Origin: Centroberyx gerrardi
Taxonomy: Eukaryota > Chordata > Actinopteri > Beryciformes > Berycidae
NCBI RefSeq assembly: GCF_048128805.1
Contig: NC_135998.1
Span: forward strand, 28,640,992 to 28,704,991
DNA length: 64,000 nt
Direction: 5' to 3'
Shown in pieces: positions 38,624 to 52,300 of this stretch. A program made the translations under genes and the position numbers. Below the pieces are notes generated by a model. It was not told the origin of the DNA, made no database searches, and was given only the letters and a program-made list of their open reading frames with translations. Position 1 is the stretch's first letter, and every line of letters begins with the position of its first letter.

Positions 38624-41600
38624 TTAGTGGGGCAGCTCGTGGGGCACCAGTTTGTAGTGCGAGCCACAGGACGGGCAGCGCTGGGCCTCCCCCTGGTGAA
38701 GCCAGAACCACACCACAGCTGTGTTGTCTTCCTCACCTGAAGAGAGAAAACAAGGCGAGGTGAGAGGTGCAAACAGGAAGAAGCTTAGAAATAGGGGGGG
38801 TTAAATTTATGACTGTCATTTTTTGCAACAAACTTTGATCACTCATCTCATGTAGCCTTAACTGAATGGCTTGCTGAACTGCTTGCTTGCCTATCCAATC
38901 AATTCAATTGTAGATGGTCCTAGGGGATTGCATAGCTATAATGGACCCATTAACTAATTAGGCAGGCTACTACACACAATCATATAATTTGTAGCTAAAT
39001 GTAAGTATTGTGGCATAATCCTTACTTGGCTGCTGAATATAATAAAGTACTTTTTACAAATGAAGTTGCAGACTTAAATTCACTGGTTGTTCACTGGCAA
39101 CTTTCTAGTTGTGGCTTACAGCATGGTGGCTTTCATCACAGATTTGAATAATTTTTGAACTGATAATTGATGCAGACATGCCACAGCACACACTAATAAA
39201 AAATAACAAATAACAAAAGCTGATTGTAGGCAAAAATTGTTTTCCTCTCTGCTGCATTTTTTTTTCTCAATGTTAATCTAGGAACAAAACAAATCCTAAA
39301 GTCATATGTATACCAAATGTAACAGTTTTATTTATATATGTCATATCACTAAGTTTTATAGTGTCTGGGGCAGCATCCCCCCCCCCCCCCCCACACACAC
39401 ACAATTATAAACATCCTTTGCCACCACTTGTAACAGATACAAGTCCAATTCTGCTTACAGGATGATCAGCCCACCCTAACTTGGAACAAAAACAAAACTA
39501 ACAATAATATAAAACAAACTGATCTGTTAAATTTTTTCACCATAATTTCGATGCAGATTCCTGAACCCAGGCTTCAAAATAGATGCAACATCCTATGTAT
39601 AGCCCTAAAGCATAAGTTTGACAATTTTGGACCTATATATAATTTGTCACTTACATACCTGTAGTATTTGTGAACCCCAGGAAGAGTAGCTGTTGCAATT
39701 GTAACAGCTAATGGGGATTCTAATAAACATAAACTTGGACCCGCAGAGAATATCGGCTCCACAGTCAGCTGTCGGTTGAAACAGCGAGCTCCGTTGCTAG
39801 CCTCTTGCTGCTAACAATGAATCCAAACAGTCCAAAATATCTCCAAAAGGCTCCACAAGGGAGTTGAGAGTAAACATAAATGTCGCAAAGTACATCAATT
39901 AAAGTTAGCTCTGATTGCATTACACACACTTTCACTAATCAGGAAATCACAGACCTATTTTTCTCTGCCACAGCACAGACTGCTGTGCAAAGTGAGTGCA
40001 AATGAGTTACTGGCGGCGTGATCTAGTTTTGCGGGCGGTCAGGTCAGATTATAAACAATTGCACTTGGAGCCGGGTAGAGTTTGGTAGAGGACTATCCAC
40101 TGAGTGGAAATGGTGCAGTGCTGCTGCTTTCCGGGTGGTGAATATAAATATGTTGGTTGGTCTTTATATTGTTTTGTTTTGACAAACCCTGTTTGGACTC
40201 ATTGTCAGCAAGAGGCAATGGAGCTCAACATCTCAACCAACAGCTGACTCTGGATCCAATATTGTCTGCAGGTCCAAGTACTGCAGGTATGTAAGAGACA
40301 AATTATATACAGGTCCAAAACTGCCAAACCTTATCTGACCCAATTAGGGCTGTGTCATTTTAAAAACCTCAAGTAACAAATGATCATTTTTGCGATACTT
40401 GTGTGAATGAAAGCCTTTATATTAATGGTTTTTCATAAACCCAATTATTTGCCTCTACAAATTAATACATGCCAAAATGCTGTAACAATAAAATATAACT
40501 ACCATGTAATGACTCAAACTGTTGAGATGATGCATTGAGGCATAAGCATAGTATCTTTCTGCACTACTGCCAAAAGTGGATTCGCACATCTGGCTTTGAT
40601 GTCACCTCTAACAAGGAGACATTTTTTGTAGCGAAACAGGCAGACAGGCAGATTCCAATCTGCCTCTAGCACATCACTTTAGATGCTAGATGGTTTTAAC
40701 TCTACAAAGATAATCTCTCCAGCTAGCTCCCACTTCCAAACCACATGTAAAAAAAAACCACACTGTACATGTAGGCCCATAAACCGGTAACTTACAGACA
40801 CATCCCACGATCCTCTTGTTTGTGATGGAGGGCACGAGATGGGGATCAGCCTTGGAACCAGCATACTCCTTTGGCTTCATCATACTGTAGGGATCCTGAA
40901 GCAGAAAGATGGATATGGTAAAATGTGCTGATCTTCTGAGTAGCCAATACTAAACCTACAAGATCAATCACTGCAGAGTCATCCACAGGTCCTTTAACAG
41001 TTTAAAATCATCAAATTATCACTAGAGAACCTTTCTGCTGATCTAAAGTTCTTCTTAAATCCTGCCGTTCACCTTAGCAGGTTATCTCAGTTACATCCAT
41101 GTTTGCTGGCCAGTGTTATACAAAGCTATCTCTATAATATAAATATCATTACAAAATCAGATTGCCATAGAATGACGTTAACAGATTAGGTATCAATTGA
41201 CACACCGTTCCGTCCTTCATGGCCTTCATGATGACCTTCTCCAATCCAGTGGCTTGCTCCTCATCAGTGGGAATCCCTGTCAATATTACAAGTTAAAAAT
41301 TGGTCTGAGAAAGGGGTTAGGGCAAGAAGTGAGAAGTCATGATGAGCAACCTTGGGTTATTGTATTAGCATAGCCGTTGTTAGCCTGCTAAATCAATTGA
41401 CCTACCCAGCAAATTCCGCTAATCTCAAAATAATGTGCATGTCAGGGTTGCCAAGTCTGACGCATTTGACGTGAGACTCAGGTGTCCAGGTCCCGTCTCA
41501 CGCTCCCAATACAAATCTCACGCCAGTTTAAAATATAGCAAGAATGTAAAATATTAAACATTTAAAAGTAGGCTATTCTAAACACATCGGCTAGCACAAG

Positions 41601-44247
41601 ATATTTTCCCCTACATGTCATGATGAGATCAGACTGGCTCATAGACAGTATGGACAGACTGTGGAATTGTTCATTTTCTCCCACAGCACGGCTGTGTTTT
41701 CTGTGCGCCGGCACAGACCAAGTTCTCCAGATGAAAAGTTAGGACTATTCCAAGGGCCTCTGACTGACAGGGACCCTCAAAGCTACTAGTAGGGATAACA
41801 ACTTTTTATTCAGCAGTCCTTCTGGCAAGCTGCTCACACTAAATCAGATGACCCCCGGTATCAGGCCCAGCAGATACAGATTCAGCAGCCTGTCACCCCA
41901 TGACACCCAGTGAACCAGTCTGACTGAAGGAGCAGGTGAGCAGCATTGTGTTGGATGAGCGCTATTCTAGCTCTACTATCACACAACAGAAATCCTGATG
42001 GGGAAACAAAAGCCTCCCTCTCTGTCTATTTCAAATATCAAACATAACTCAGGTAACTTTTAAAAAGTGGTAGTTCCCCCAGATCATAATTTGGCAACTC
42101 TCTTATCCAGCTGTTCTCTAGGTGAATTGTTAAAACTAACATATATATTGCTAAGAAATCTGTATAGATATTAAATAATATAAAAATCTGCCTGTCATCT
42201 CTTGAAATCACACAACACTCTCTTGCTTGACTCCTGAACTGTATGTCTGATTAAAATATAGATCACACTGTTTTGCATTATATAGTGGCATCCACTGTAT
42301 GCAGAATGGTGCATGCATTTCTGCACAGTATTATAGATCACTACCAGTATGATTTAAAAGTATTAGATGACAAGACAGCTGCAAGTCTGCAAAGGTAGAG
42401 CTTTAATGGGTTGATAGTGTGGTTACCTGGTGGTTACAGCAATTGTGCAGGATAAAGGCCTGGGATAGTGGAGGCCCAATGTGATATCTTTTCATTATCT
42501 ACATATCCTCTAATTTTGAAAATGATCTACAGTATACATATTTTATACTATTAACCAAAGATCCACATAATACAAAAGGCTCAATGCAGTGTTGATAGCT
42601 GTTCTTAATGTTTTCTGGGTCAGTGTGTAACTGACTACCTGACCAAATACTGTACTCAGAAGATTACAGTGTGCTGTTTTGGTTGACTTATTCAATTTTG
42701 GGACATGTCTTCATTGTTTTGAGAGCTTGATTGCATTTTGTGCCTGAAATTAACTGTTTGGTTAAACAGCATCTTAGTGCTGACAGTTGCATTAAGGGGT
42801 TTGAAAACTCAGTATTAAGAAATGCTTGTAACCAATTGTGAAAACTGTAAAAATGGCATCTTCCGCTTCTAAAAACATGGCCGTGAAGCCGAATATCTAT
42901 GGCTTGTCACTGTGTGAGAGAATTAATACATGTCATTGTTTTAGAGCTATGCATACTTACTGATGTAAGAGAATGTAGAGTAAAAACAACATTATGTAAA
43001 TTAGCTCTATGGCTTAGGTGTTGTATTCTCAGCAGTGCAGCCAAGATTTTAATTATTGTACATAGGGTTAGTTAGTTGGTTAATTAGTTAGTCAGTTTTG
43101 TCATACAAAAGGGAAGAAGCAATGTCCACATATGTCAGACAAATTTCCATGCGTCTGTCAGTGACAGCCAATGCTCAGTTGATTGTGAATGTTTAGGCTA
43201 AATAAATAATTTATGGTGAAAACATGCAAGCACAAAGGTTACAGCCCATGACAAGACAAATCTCACTTCAGCCAACGGACCAAAGTTAGCAACCCTGGTG
43301 TGTTTAGTAGCAAACTTGTTAGGATGAAAAAACAGTTTTACACTAAAGGTTTGGGAATATGTCGTCAGGGGGTCGGTACAGTCAGATGATGTTGCAAGGA
43401 GGTTCTATGTTGACTAGACATCGATAGCAATACGCTAGCGACCTAGTGTGCTAACTTAGCCACCGCTAGCTATAACGCCTTTGCACAAATTCTATGGTAG
43501 ATTTAAGAGTTTGGGGGGTATTTTAGTATCCCCGAATCGGGACCCCGTTGTTTTTCAACAAATACAAACAGGCATTTAGTTGAATGAGCTTACATATTTG
43601 AAATTATAGCGGATCAAACAGTCAAGTTGATAGCGAGATAACGTGAACTTGCTCACGCCGGGTCAAGACGGTCCAAGTGACGCGTGGGCGTTACAAAGTA
43701 ACGGTCGTTTGAGCATTCATCAAGAGTTTATCACTATAGACAATATAATTGTCGCCACAAAGGGTAAGCCGATTTAAGTTAGCTTGAGAAGCATAGACCC
43801 ACAAAAAGATAACGTTTGGCTAGCAAGCTCTCTACAGGCTGTGATAGTGACAGGAAGTAACTTAATGGCAGAGAAAACATACGTTTCTTATCTTAAAATA
43901 AGTTTGTTCAGTTTTCTATACTGTCTGTTGAACGGTCTACAAATGATTGCTCGTACAGCTGATTTTTTAAAGCATTTGAGACCATAATGAATCACGTTCG
44001 ACCTCCTTAGCTGACTACAGTACTGCTAACATTAATGCTAACTAGCGTGTGGAAGTCTACCGCCTGTCCTTGCCTTGACAAAACTCTAAAGTTGTAACAT
44101 ATTTCACTGGTGTTTCTGATTTTGTTGCTCGGCGTTTATTTCCAACTCACCTCCAGCCGCCATGCCGCGGGTCAGAGCCGGGACCGGGGCAGCCCGGCAT
44201 GTTGTAGCGGCTCTAAATGCCGAACGGAGCAGTAACCTTGCAGCCAT
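38624..44247 (-). CDS. cox5b: Cytochrome c oxidase subunit 5B, tandem copy A
   Basis: Second complete cox5b copy, same role as copy B. Exons: 44247-44151 (97 nt), 41276-41206 (71), 40895-40796 (100), 38736-38624 (113), all with AG/GT borders and closing phases, 126 codons. It differs from copy B at five coding positions (two in exon 1, two in exon 2, one in exon 3, none in exon 4), every one synonymous. The zinc cysteines 88, 90, 110 and 113 and the presequence are intact. Intron 1 (2.87 kb) shows no similarity by eye to copy B intron 1 except the last ~110 bp beside exon 1. Intron 3 is 2.06 kb because of an insertion of about 1.9 kb absent from copy B, including a MITE. Nothing marks this copy as a pseudogene. 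Which copy is ancestral cannot be decided here. Confidence 0.95.
39377..39402 (+). repeat. Poly-C plus (AC)n tract in cox5b-A intron 3
   Basis: C16 followed by about five AC units, inside the copy A-specific insertion. Confidence 0.9.
39620..40326. mobile_element. MITE with ~140-bp TIRs in cox5b-A intron 3
   Basis: The left arm (39620-39829, less a nested insertion) and the inverted right arm (40187-40326) match over about 140 bp (acaattttggacct, gtcacttacatacctg, cttggaccc.gcag, tcagctgt.ggttga, ctcttgctg). It is part of the insertion of about 1.9 kb that copy B lacks. Confidence 0.75.
39667..39733 (+). mobile_element. LINE 3'-tail fragment nested in the MITE arm
   Basis: About 67 bp (gtgaaccccaggaagagtag ... 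ctaatggggattctaataaa) interrupt the left TIR exactly where the right TIR is continuous. The sequence resembles the 3' end of a common fish LINE. Confidence 0.6.
41443..43297. mobile_element. Probable hAT-like element in cox5b-A intron 1
   Basis: Starts CAGGGTTGCCAAGTCTGA and ends in caaagttagcaaccctg, imperfect inverses typed CAGGGTTGC. The flanking 8-mers gtgcatgt and gtgtgttt agree at only 5 of 8. No transposase reading frame is seen in its 1.85 kb. Confidence 0.45.
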
Positions 44248-44345
44248 TTCTCCTTCTCTGCTGGTTGTCACCTACCGAGGTTTTGCTGTCACTATCAACT
44301 GGTCGCGCGGTGATGACGTTTACGATACACTGTCGCTCGGTTTCT
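44248..44345 (-). promoter_or_regulatory. cox5b copy A proximal promoter / 5' UTR
   Basis: Only about 100 bp upstream of the ATG can be matched to copy B. Two blocks are shared: AACGTCATCAC (44310-44320, CRE/ATF-like half site) and AAACCGnGCGACAG (44330-44343). A T17 run follows at about 44351-44367. The promoter role is inferred from position and from conservation between copies; no TATA box is seen. Confidence 0.45.
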
Positions 44346-45893
44346 CTGACTTTTTTTTTTTTTTTTTAGCAGATTATTCTTCTATTCTATTCTTTATTAT
44401 TTTGGAGGTGTAACCAACATACTGAGTTGATCTGAAAAGGTTTAACAAACAAGAATATTCACAGAAAATTATGTTCTCAGCAAATTGTAAGGTTTATTGT
44501 GTTCTTTAAACATTTGTTAAAAGACAAAGTAAATAGAAAAATGCCTCATAATCAACCATGTACATTGAAATGGCTGATGTGTTTCGTAGAAGCTTCATAT
44601 TTTACAATGCAATCCATGACCTCCAAATCAATGTGTCAAATATTGTAATGATGGAAACGTCTTGAACTTGATGTTTGTTTCTAGCGCTCTCTGCTGGTAG
44701 AGGCTGACTGGTTACACACATTCACTGGTGTGGTGATCATGACCCAAGTCCTGCACAGACTGTTACTTGCTAATGAAATGTCTATAAAGAGTCACCAGCG
44801 CAACAACCACTGCTATGATATGGGCACTACAGAATATTTCCTTCCCATTCTCAACTTCACTGTGAATTTACAAGCCCCTCTATTTGTGTAGCATCATCAA
44901 ATTCAGCAGGTTGATGTGCTTGTAGTTACATTTGGTGCATCTGTAAATGTGTATTGACGAACATATTTGATCTCATTCTCATGTTACAAGATTACTTGAA
45001 CTCAGCCAATGTTCAAGTATTGAGTTGCCACTGCAAGCTGGAATTCATAGTATTCCCATGATGTCACATGCATTTCCTACCAATATGGCGCTCTACAATA
45101 CACACAGCTCATTGGCTGTGTTTGTCATTTGATTGTAATCACCTGTTAATTTATTACAATCACCTGTTATTTTCCTACCAACAAGGCTGTGTGGTGATGC
45201 AACAGAAAACTATGAATAGAATGGAATTCAAGAGTTAGTTCTCAGATGTGAGCATTTACTTCCTTTAACCCTGAAGCTCAACCAGGGAGAAGAGTCTGCA
45301 GAATAGTAATGTGAATCTCTCCCTCTGAGACCAATTCAATATGAATCTCAAAACAGGAAAGGTGTCTTTGAGCAAGTAATCGATTCTGTAAGATTACAAT
45401 TTTTTATTCAATTCTTATCTGATCCAATTTGATCAGTGTCAGTGGCATGAAGAGCAGTGTAGAGTTTACTTGTTATGGTGTCATTTTGACTGGGTGAACT
45501 TGTAGTATTCAACAAAAAAAAACATTTTACTGATTTTACTGACACATACCGAATACTTGAAAATAATTACAATTTACTAATTGAAGGCCAATGTGTATCC
45601 GGCTCTAAATGAAGATCTTGATTATACCCCTTATCTATAAGAGTTATGGTATTATGGTTATGAGTTTCAGATTGTCGTTTCTTATATTTGTACTAAATCC
45701 TTTCTTTCTGATGTATGTGGGGAGGATACCAGTGCCTATTATTCTTCTTTTTGTATTGGAAACATTGTATGTATGTATTGGATGTAAATATTGTCGATTT
45801 CCCTGGAGCTTGATGGCATGAAGGAACACTAATGAAACTACCCACCCCCACCCCCCCACAGACACCCATGGCAGACAAATAGGGGTTCAAGAC

Positions 45894-45899
45894 TTTATT
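45894..45899 (-). other. cox5b copy B poly(A) signal AATAAA
   Basis: AATAAA on the minus strand, about 420 nt after the stop. The hexamer and surrounding bases are kept in copy A (38203-38208), so the duplication included the whole 3' UTR. Confidence 0.6.
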
Positions 45900-46317
45900 G
45901 GTTCAATAAGAGGAAAAATTGGACCAGAGTGTAACATTGTACAGTACATGTGTCAATGTAAACTGCAGTTGAATGGAAATGTTTAAAAGAAACGATTGTG
46001 TCCCAGACCACATCTCATCCTTCTATAAGTTTAAACAAAACAGGTAATGTAAAGCAAAGACTGATGAGGTTAGCGAGTAGATCAAGTACTATGGTAGAAC
46101 AAGACAAAGACCAATCAGACAAGGACTCGTAACTTAAGACCAGGAAGAATACAGAAGCCAAAATACTCTTCCTGGAGAATGTGGAGACTGATAACATTAC
46201 TGTCTGATCCTTCTTCATCTCACTCTAAAGGTAGCAGGAATATTTCAAAGAGAAGGTAACATTGTGTAGACAAACAGGTGTATGGTAGATGTCTATAATA
46301 ATACAGGTGTGTATCTC

Positions 46318-49300
46318 TTAGTGGGGCAGCTCGTGGGGCACCAGTTTGTAGTGCGAGCCACAGGACGGGCAGCGCTGGGCCTCCCCCTGGTGAAGCCAGA
46401 ACCACACCACAGCTGTGTTGTCTTCCTCACCTGAAGAGAGAAAACAAGGCGAGGTGAGAGGTGCTAACAGGAAGAAGCTTAGATCAGGAAAAAACTAGCA
46501 GCAACTCTACCATAGAGATTTTTTTTGTAGTGAAAACAGGCATAAACAGGTAACTTACAGACACATCCCACGATCCTCTTGTTTGTGATGGAGGGCACAA
46601 GATGGGGATCAGCCTTGGAACCAGCATACTCCTTTGGCTTCATCATACTGTAGGGATCCTGAAGCAGAAAGATGGATATGGTAAAATGTGCTGATCTTCT
46701 GGGCAGCCAACACTAAACCTAGAAGATCAATCACTGCAGAGTCATCCACAGGTCCTTTAACAGTTTAAAATCATCAAATTATCACTAGAGAACCTTTCTG
46801 CTGATCTAAAGTTCTTCTTAAATCCTGCCGTTCACCTTAGCAGGTTATCTCAGTTACATCCATGTTTGCTAGCCTATCTCTATAATACAAATATCATTAC
46901 AAAATCAGATCGCCACAGAATAACGTTAACAAATTAGGTATCAATTGACACACCGTTCCGTCTTTCATGGCCTTCATGATGACCTTCTCCAATCCAGTGG
47001 CTTGCTCCTCATCAGTGGGAATTCCTGTCAATAGAGCAAATAAGAAGTTTGTAAAACTGATCACATCACTTCTGGGTGGATAAAGTGCTTGCAATCTTGT
47101 TGAATGGTTAAAATAGATCTGAAAGAAAATAACAGAATCTCATCATAGTAATATAACATATTGTATCATATCATTACCTTTTTAGTATCTTTAAGAAAAC
47201 ATTTGTAACCACGAACTGCAAGAGAAACTTATTATGGCTCATCTTAGCTTTTTTTTTTTTTTTTTTTTTTAAGAACACACACTTGTCTCACTACATGTCT
47301 CCTGGAGTAAAGAATATGTGAGCTCATACTGTTCAGAGGATTAGAGGATTGTTACATTCAATACAGCAGCAGTATAATGATCTACGTAGGACTTATGCTT
47401 TTTTGTGGAGATGTCAAGATGATTTTGTCTATATAGGGGGTTTCTCAACTACTGGCTCACGTCCCACTATCAGAAAAGACCAGTGTGCCACTTGTTTAAT
47501 TACAGAGCGAGCGAGGTGAAGGAATGTATTAAAAATTATTGAACTAAATAAAAAATAAAACTTAAATATTTAAAAAAAAGCGTCAACTTATTGAGTACAT
47601 CCAGGTACAAAAACAATGGTGGTCAGACTGTTCCATAGAAAGTTCAAGTCGTGCACAAATAGCCTATATGATTAATAATACATTTATCAAGCATGGATTT
47701 GCCAGAGGAGGTGATACCTTAGCCCAAATGTACTGAACGTGGCTTGACTATCAAATAAGGCTCTCAAACCATTAAAACTCAATATGCAGGAACCAGGCAC
47801 CGTGAAAGGAGTACTTCAAACAAGACATATAATTAATTCCAAGTCCCCAAGCAATCATTTTTCCCTCTGACAACACAGTGAAGTAGTGCCCTAGCAACCT
47901 GTTAACATCACACTTTGCTCAGAGCAAGAAGGCCTTCACAAATGCTGAGGAGTTGATGCTGACAATCGCTGTTGATATACAGTGGGAGCTGCTTGAGGAG
48001 GTAATGTAGCAACTGATAATGTAATAACAGCTGGATAATATAATAACATCTCTAAATGTATAAAGAATCCCTCTAAATTGGTTGAAAATGTAATTAAACA
48101 TGTTAATGTAATAGGTTGCTGGATAATATAATATCATCACATTATTACCCGGCAATTATTACTTTATTAGGAGTGGGTTTTTCTATGATTGTCTATGATT
48201 ACAAATTTGTACCGACAGGCAATACGCGATTATGCTACTCGATTAACAACCAAAACATGGCTGTCACAAATCCCGCATTGGCTATCAGTCAACAATTCAA
48301 ATGTCTAATCATAGTCTGCATTGAGGTGCTGTCAGCGGACGTTACTGCCCACTATTCTCTCTCGCACCTACCACTTGACACAGTCCACCACCACACACAG
48401 TACAGTCTCCTGTGGTGTGGTACTCGAGCTGTAACTCACGCTATTTGGAAAGCAAGTACCGGTGCTCTAGAGAGTCTTGCGAGTCACTGGGTTAAGCAAA
48501 CCACAGGAGAAGAGAGCAAATGAGTTTGCTCCTGTGAAATTTCACAATTGAGGTGTCGATCACACAAGCAGAATTGTTTTTAGCCACTGCTATTCCACGC
48601 GTAAGGACTGGTTCATTGGTCATGCGTGTCCATGTACTTTCGGTGTTCAGGTCAAACTAGAGCAAGTCAGAGTCTGCAGAGAATCAGCTGAAGTTGCATG
48701 GAAAGTGACAGCTAAAGGTAGTTTGTGGCTAGACTTCACAGTTTACAGCTGTGTTACATGTTATTATATTCACCATAGATTTGGAGACTCAGATACTTAA
48801 TCCATCTCTTGATAGCCTCTGGACATTAGAGCAAAGCCAAAGTGCAGCAGCTGACCTCTTTTTGTACCAAAGTCACATTTCTGTGCTGCTGATAGCAGGC
48901 TTAGGCTAACCAAGTGGACTTGTCCTCTTTCTCTTCATCCAAGGAATATCCTTTCAGTTCAATCTTGTTTTTAACTGTTATTTAATTTCAGAATGTATGT
49001 TATCTTTACATTAACACTCAAGTACACATGGATACCTACACAACTGAAAGGATGATAGGGCGGACATGACTAAGGTCGGTGAACAAATGAGTGCACCTTG
49101 AGGTGGTAAAGATTAACAAAGATTAGGCTACTCATTCCCAAAAGCAGCTTAGCTGTTGTTAGCTTGCTAATTACCTATCTACAAACTAACTGACTACTAC
49201 CTGGGATACAAACGGTCCATCTGATAACAAGATAATATCAAATAGCAAAATCTGCAAAAGCCGCCATTCTAGCTGGCATGTTAAGGCTGCCTTCCTTAAC

Positions 49301-52300
49301 AGAAAACATCTGGCAGAACAGGACTTAAGACCTTTGATGAATTGTTAGGCTCTACTGGTAAATTCAACATACACCTGATCCAGCAAGTAGCACTTATTTT
49401 AATTACATTTCACCCTTTAGAATCGGCTCACGCTGCTCGCTACCACACACCACGATGTATTTTGGTGAAAGAAGATTGTGGCGGCAATGGAGGAATCAAA
49501 CAGACCTGGTTAGTCACATGGTACCGTGGCTCAACATGTGATTTTCCCCATGTTAGCCTCCATCCAGCTTCATTCTACTGTTGATTACAGCCGATCTGCA
49601 TCAAGTAGGCTTATTATCTTCTATGGGGTGAAGCATTAAGGCCCCATTATGTAATTGCTATCATCAATGATTGTGAATGTTTCAACCTCTGTGTTGAAAA
49701 ATCATCTTTTCTATCGTCAGACACTCATTTCACACAAAAGGGGGAGAGAAAGCAATGGAAACGGATGACCAATCAGAATTGAGAAAAGAAGGATTGTGTC
49801 ATAGGATAAAGAGACATACCAGAAACATTCATCTCTATATGATGTTGAGCAGGTAGGGCATGTCAGTGTCTAAAACTGACATCTCCTTTTTAATAAGAAG
49901 CTCATCTGGATCTCTTGGGGAATCTGTTAAATGCTTTAAGCATAATTGTGGAAACGACCCTTTGGTCGTATTGGTTGTTATCTCTCCCAAAGAGTCTTGT
50001 GCTGCTCCATTAAGAATTCTCCCTACAAAAGTCTGAGAGGTCTATTCACCTGATGCTGCTCCGCCCAATTTGCTATCTTCCGGATTGAACGCAATTGTAA
50101 TCGTCATTCCGGTTAAACGACGGCTAGCTTGTCTGCATGCCGAAAACAATATGATGTGATCAGACGGGCCTACTTTTAGTTACCTTATTGTTTCAGGTGA
50201 GCTGCCGCAGCATTCAGACAGGCTACTTGAGGCTGATGGAAGCTAGGTTGATAGAGACTTTGTTTCAGTTCAAGCAGGCAAAACTACAAATTAAACAGAA
50301 ATATCTTGAATCTAGTGGACGTATAAATGGCCTTGTTTTGAAACAATATCACACAATAATCATCTACATACAGTTTAGATGATCCCCCTTCCACAGTGTA
50401 AATATATTGTACCGGGTAAAAGATGGATAAATAAACTTGTGGAAATTGATCATGATTAATTTGATCCCTGCACTGCTCCCGGTCAGCTGTGTCAAGACGG
50501 CATAAGATAGTAAAATGTAGTATACTAACGATTAATGATAAGTTTATACCATTAATAAGCCATAAATTAGTTTCCATGTGTTTTTGTGAATTGAGCGTAT
50601 AGGCCTACATTCAAGTGTTCTAAATGGGAAACGTTTTAATCAACATTTACATTAGCAGTATTTGAGTGTGTATAAATATTTATGTGCCTTTGTGAATAAA
50701 CACAATGAACTAGGACAATGAAATAGATCTCAAGTTACATCTGTTTGGCCTCTAGAGTAGTCAGGTAGTCCGTTACATAACTTTCGTCTAACAAGCTAGT
50801 AGCGTACATCATAAACAAACGAGATCTGCTCTAAAACGGAAGTGAGATTACAAAACGACCAGCAGCCCAGCGCCCTGGTTCCCGAGAAACATAAGGTGAA
50901 TAACGAAAAAACTATGTCGAATTTCTCTACTGTCACCGCGCTGGCACGCACTACATCTCCTATGCACAAAAACACTTTAAAACATAGTAAAAGATAAGTA
51001 TATCCAAAATCTCCATTGTAACAAAATCAAAGATGGCCGACAGACACCTCGACTTTCTTGCAGGTACTGTGCCAAGAAATATGCTCACTGCTGCCACCAG
51101 AGGTCGAAAAGTAGATCATTATTAGAAGAAGAAGAGTTAAAATTTGTTAGTGTCGCCTCACGTGCTTTATGACCATATTTCATCAATCGAAATTTAAAGA
51201 GTAACTAAATAAACCCCACCCAAATTTGTGGTGAAGCCTACTGGTGAAAAATAGGGTACTGAACTGGCCATCTGCTATTGGCTGATCTTTGGTGCCAGGT
51301 GATGTCACCTTCTATAGAGTACAACAGGTGGTGACATCACCTGGCACCAAAGATCAGCCAATAGACCATCGACCATTAGATGTCAGGCGTCCCCACAGAT
51401 TTGGGTTTGGGGTTCAGTTACTCTTTAGGAAGCATATTAGTCAAAGTGGCACCACTCGTAAGCACAGTACCAGCGAAGAAGTCGAGGCTTCCGTCGGCCA
51501 TCTCTGATTTTGTTACAATGGAGATTTTGGGTGTACTTGTTTTTAACTGTTTAAAGTTTATAAGAGATGTAGTCCATGCCAGCACAGTGAAATGAGACAA
51601 GTGAAGGATTACGTACATCTGTTTGGGTTAGTGAAATTCTACAGAATTTTTTTTTTTTTGTTATAGACAACTTTTGTAGGGAGAATTCTTAATGGAGAAG
51701 CATAGGACCTGTCTTGTTTTTGTACAATATGTACGTAAATTAAGTCCAGACGACGACGTGCTATAAACCAAAATGTTTATTTGGCGAACCGGAGGAATGC
51801 AGGTTGACTGTTATACAGGAAGGCGAACTTCACACACCCAGACTACGCTGACCCACACTATCTACATGTACTATGGACCAATCACGATCAAGCACTGTTC
51901 AACATCCAATAGGGATCTTTGTTACCATCCCATAGTTCTAACATTGCTGTTAAACAGGTCTACCAATATATTCTATGTGAATATTACAGGACCCTTTCGG
52001 AGAGACAACAACCAATACAACCAAAGGGTCCTGTATCAGGGCTAGGGGTGCTGGCCAGTCGACTGAAACCAGTGCAGTGGTGTACAGCACTATGGAAGTT
52101 GTAGTCCTTTCATGTACCAATGCTTTTTTCGCCTTTTCTCGTTTTCTAAGATGCAAATCCAACTTAGTTATCCATTACTTAGCCAAAACACTTCCGGAAC
52201 CTTGATGAGGTGGGGATTACCAAGTGACTAGCCAGCTCTATAAACCTTGACACATCAATGAAGTTAAGTGCTTCATGGTGTTTTGAATGTATGCCGAATT

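Larger units (their letters stand above)
37010..44345 (-). repeat. Tandem segmental duplication, unit A (cox5b copy A)
   Basis: Unit A matches unit B (44640-52735) in the same order: a flank at 37010-37735 matching 44640-45520 (with indels), a 3' UTR block 38165-38780 matching 45860-46490 (about 98%), exons 2-3 plus intron 2 (40796-41279 against 46559-47027), and exon 1 with about 110 bp of adjoining intron. Unmatched stretches are copy-specific insertions or replaced intron sequence. Confidence 0.9.

Noticed and set aside
44162..44413. 83-codon plus-strand frame
   Set aside because: It is the antisense of cox5b exon 1 and its promoter; the minus strand encodes the real presequence.
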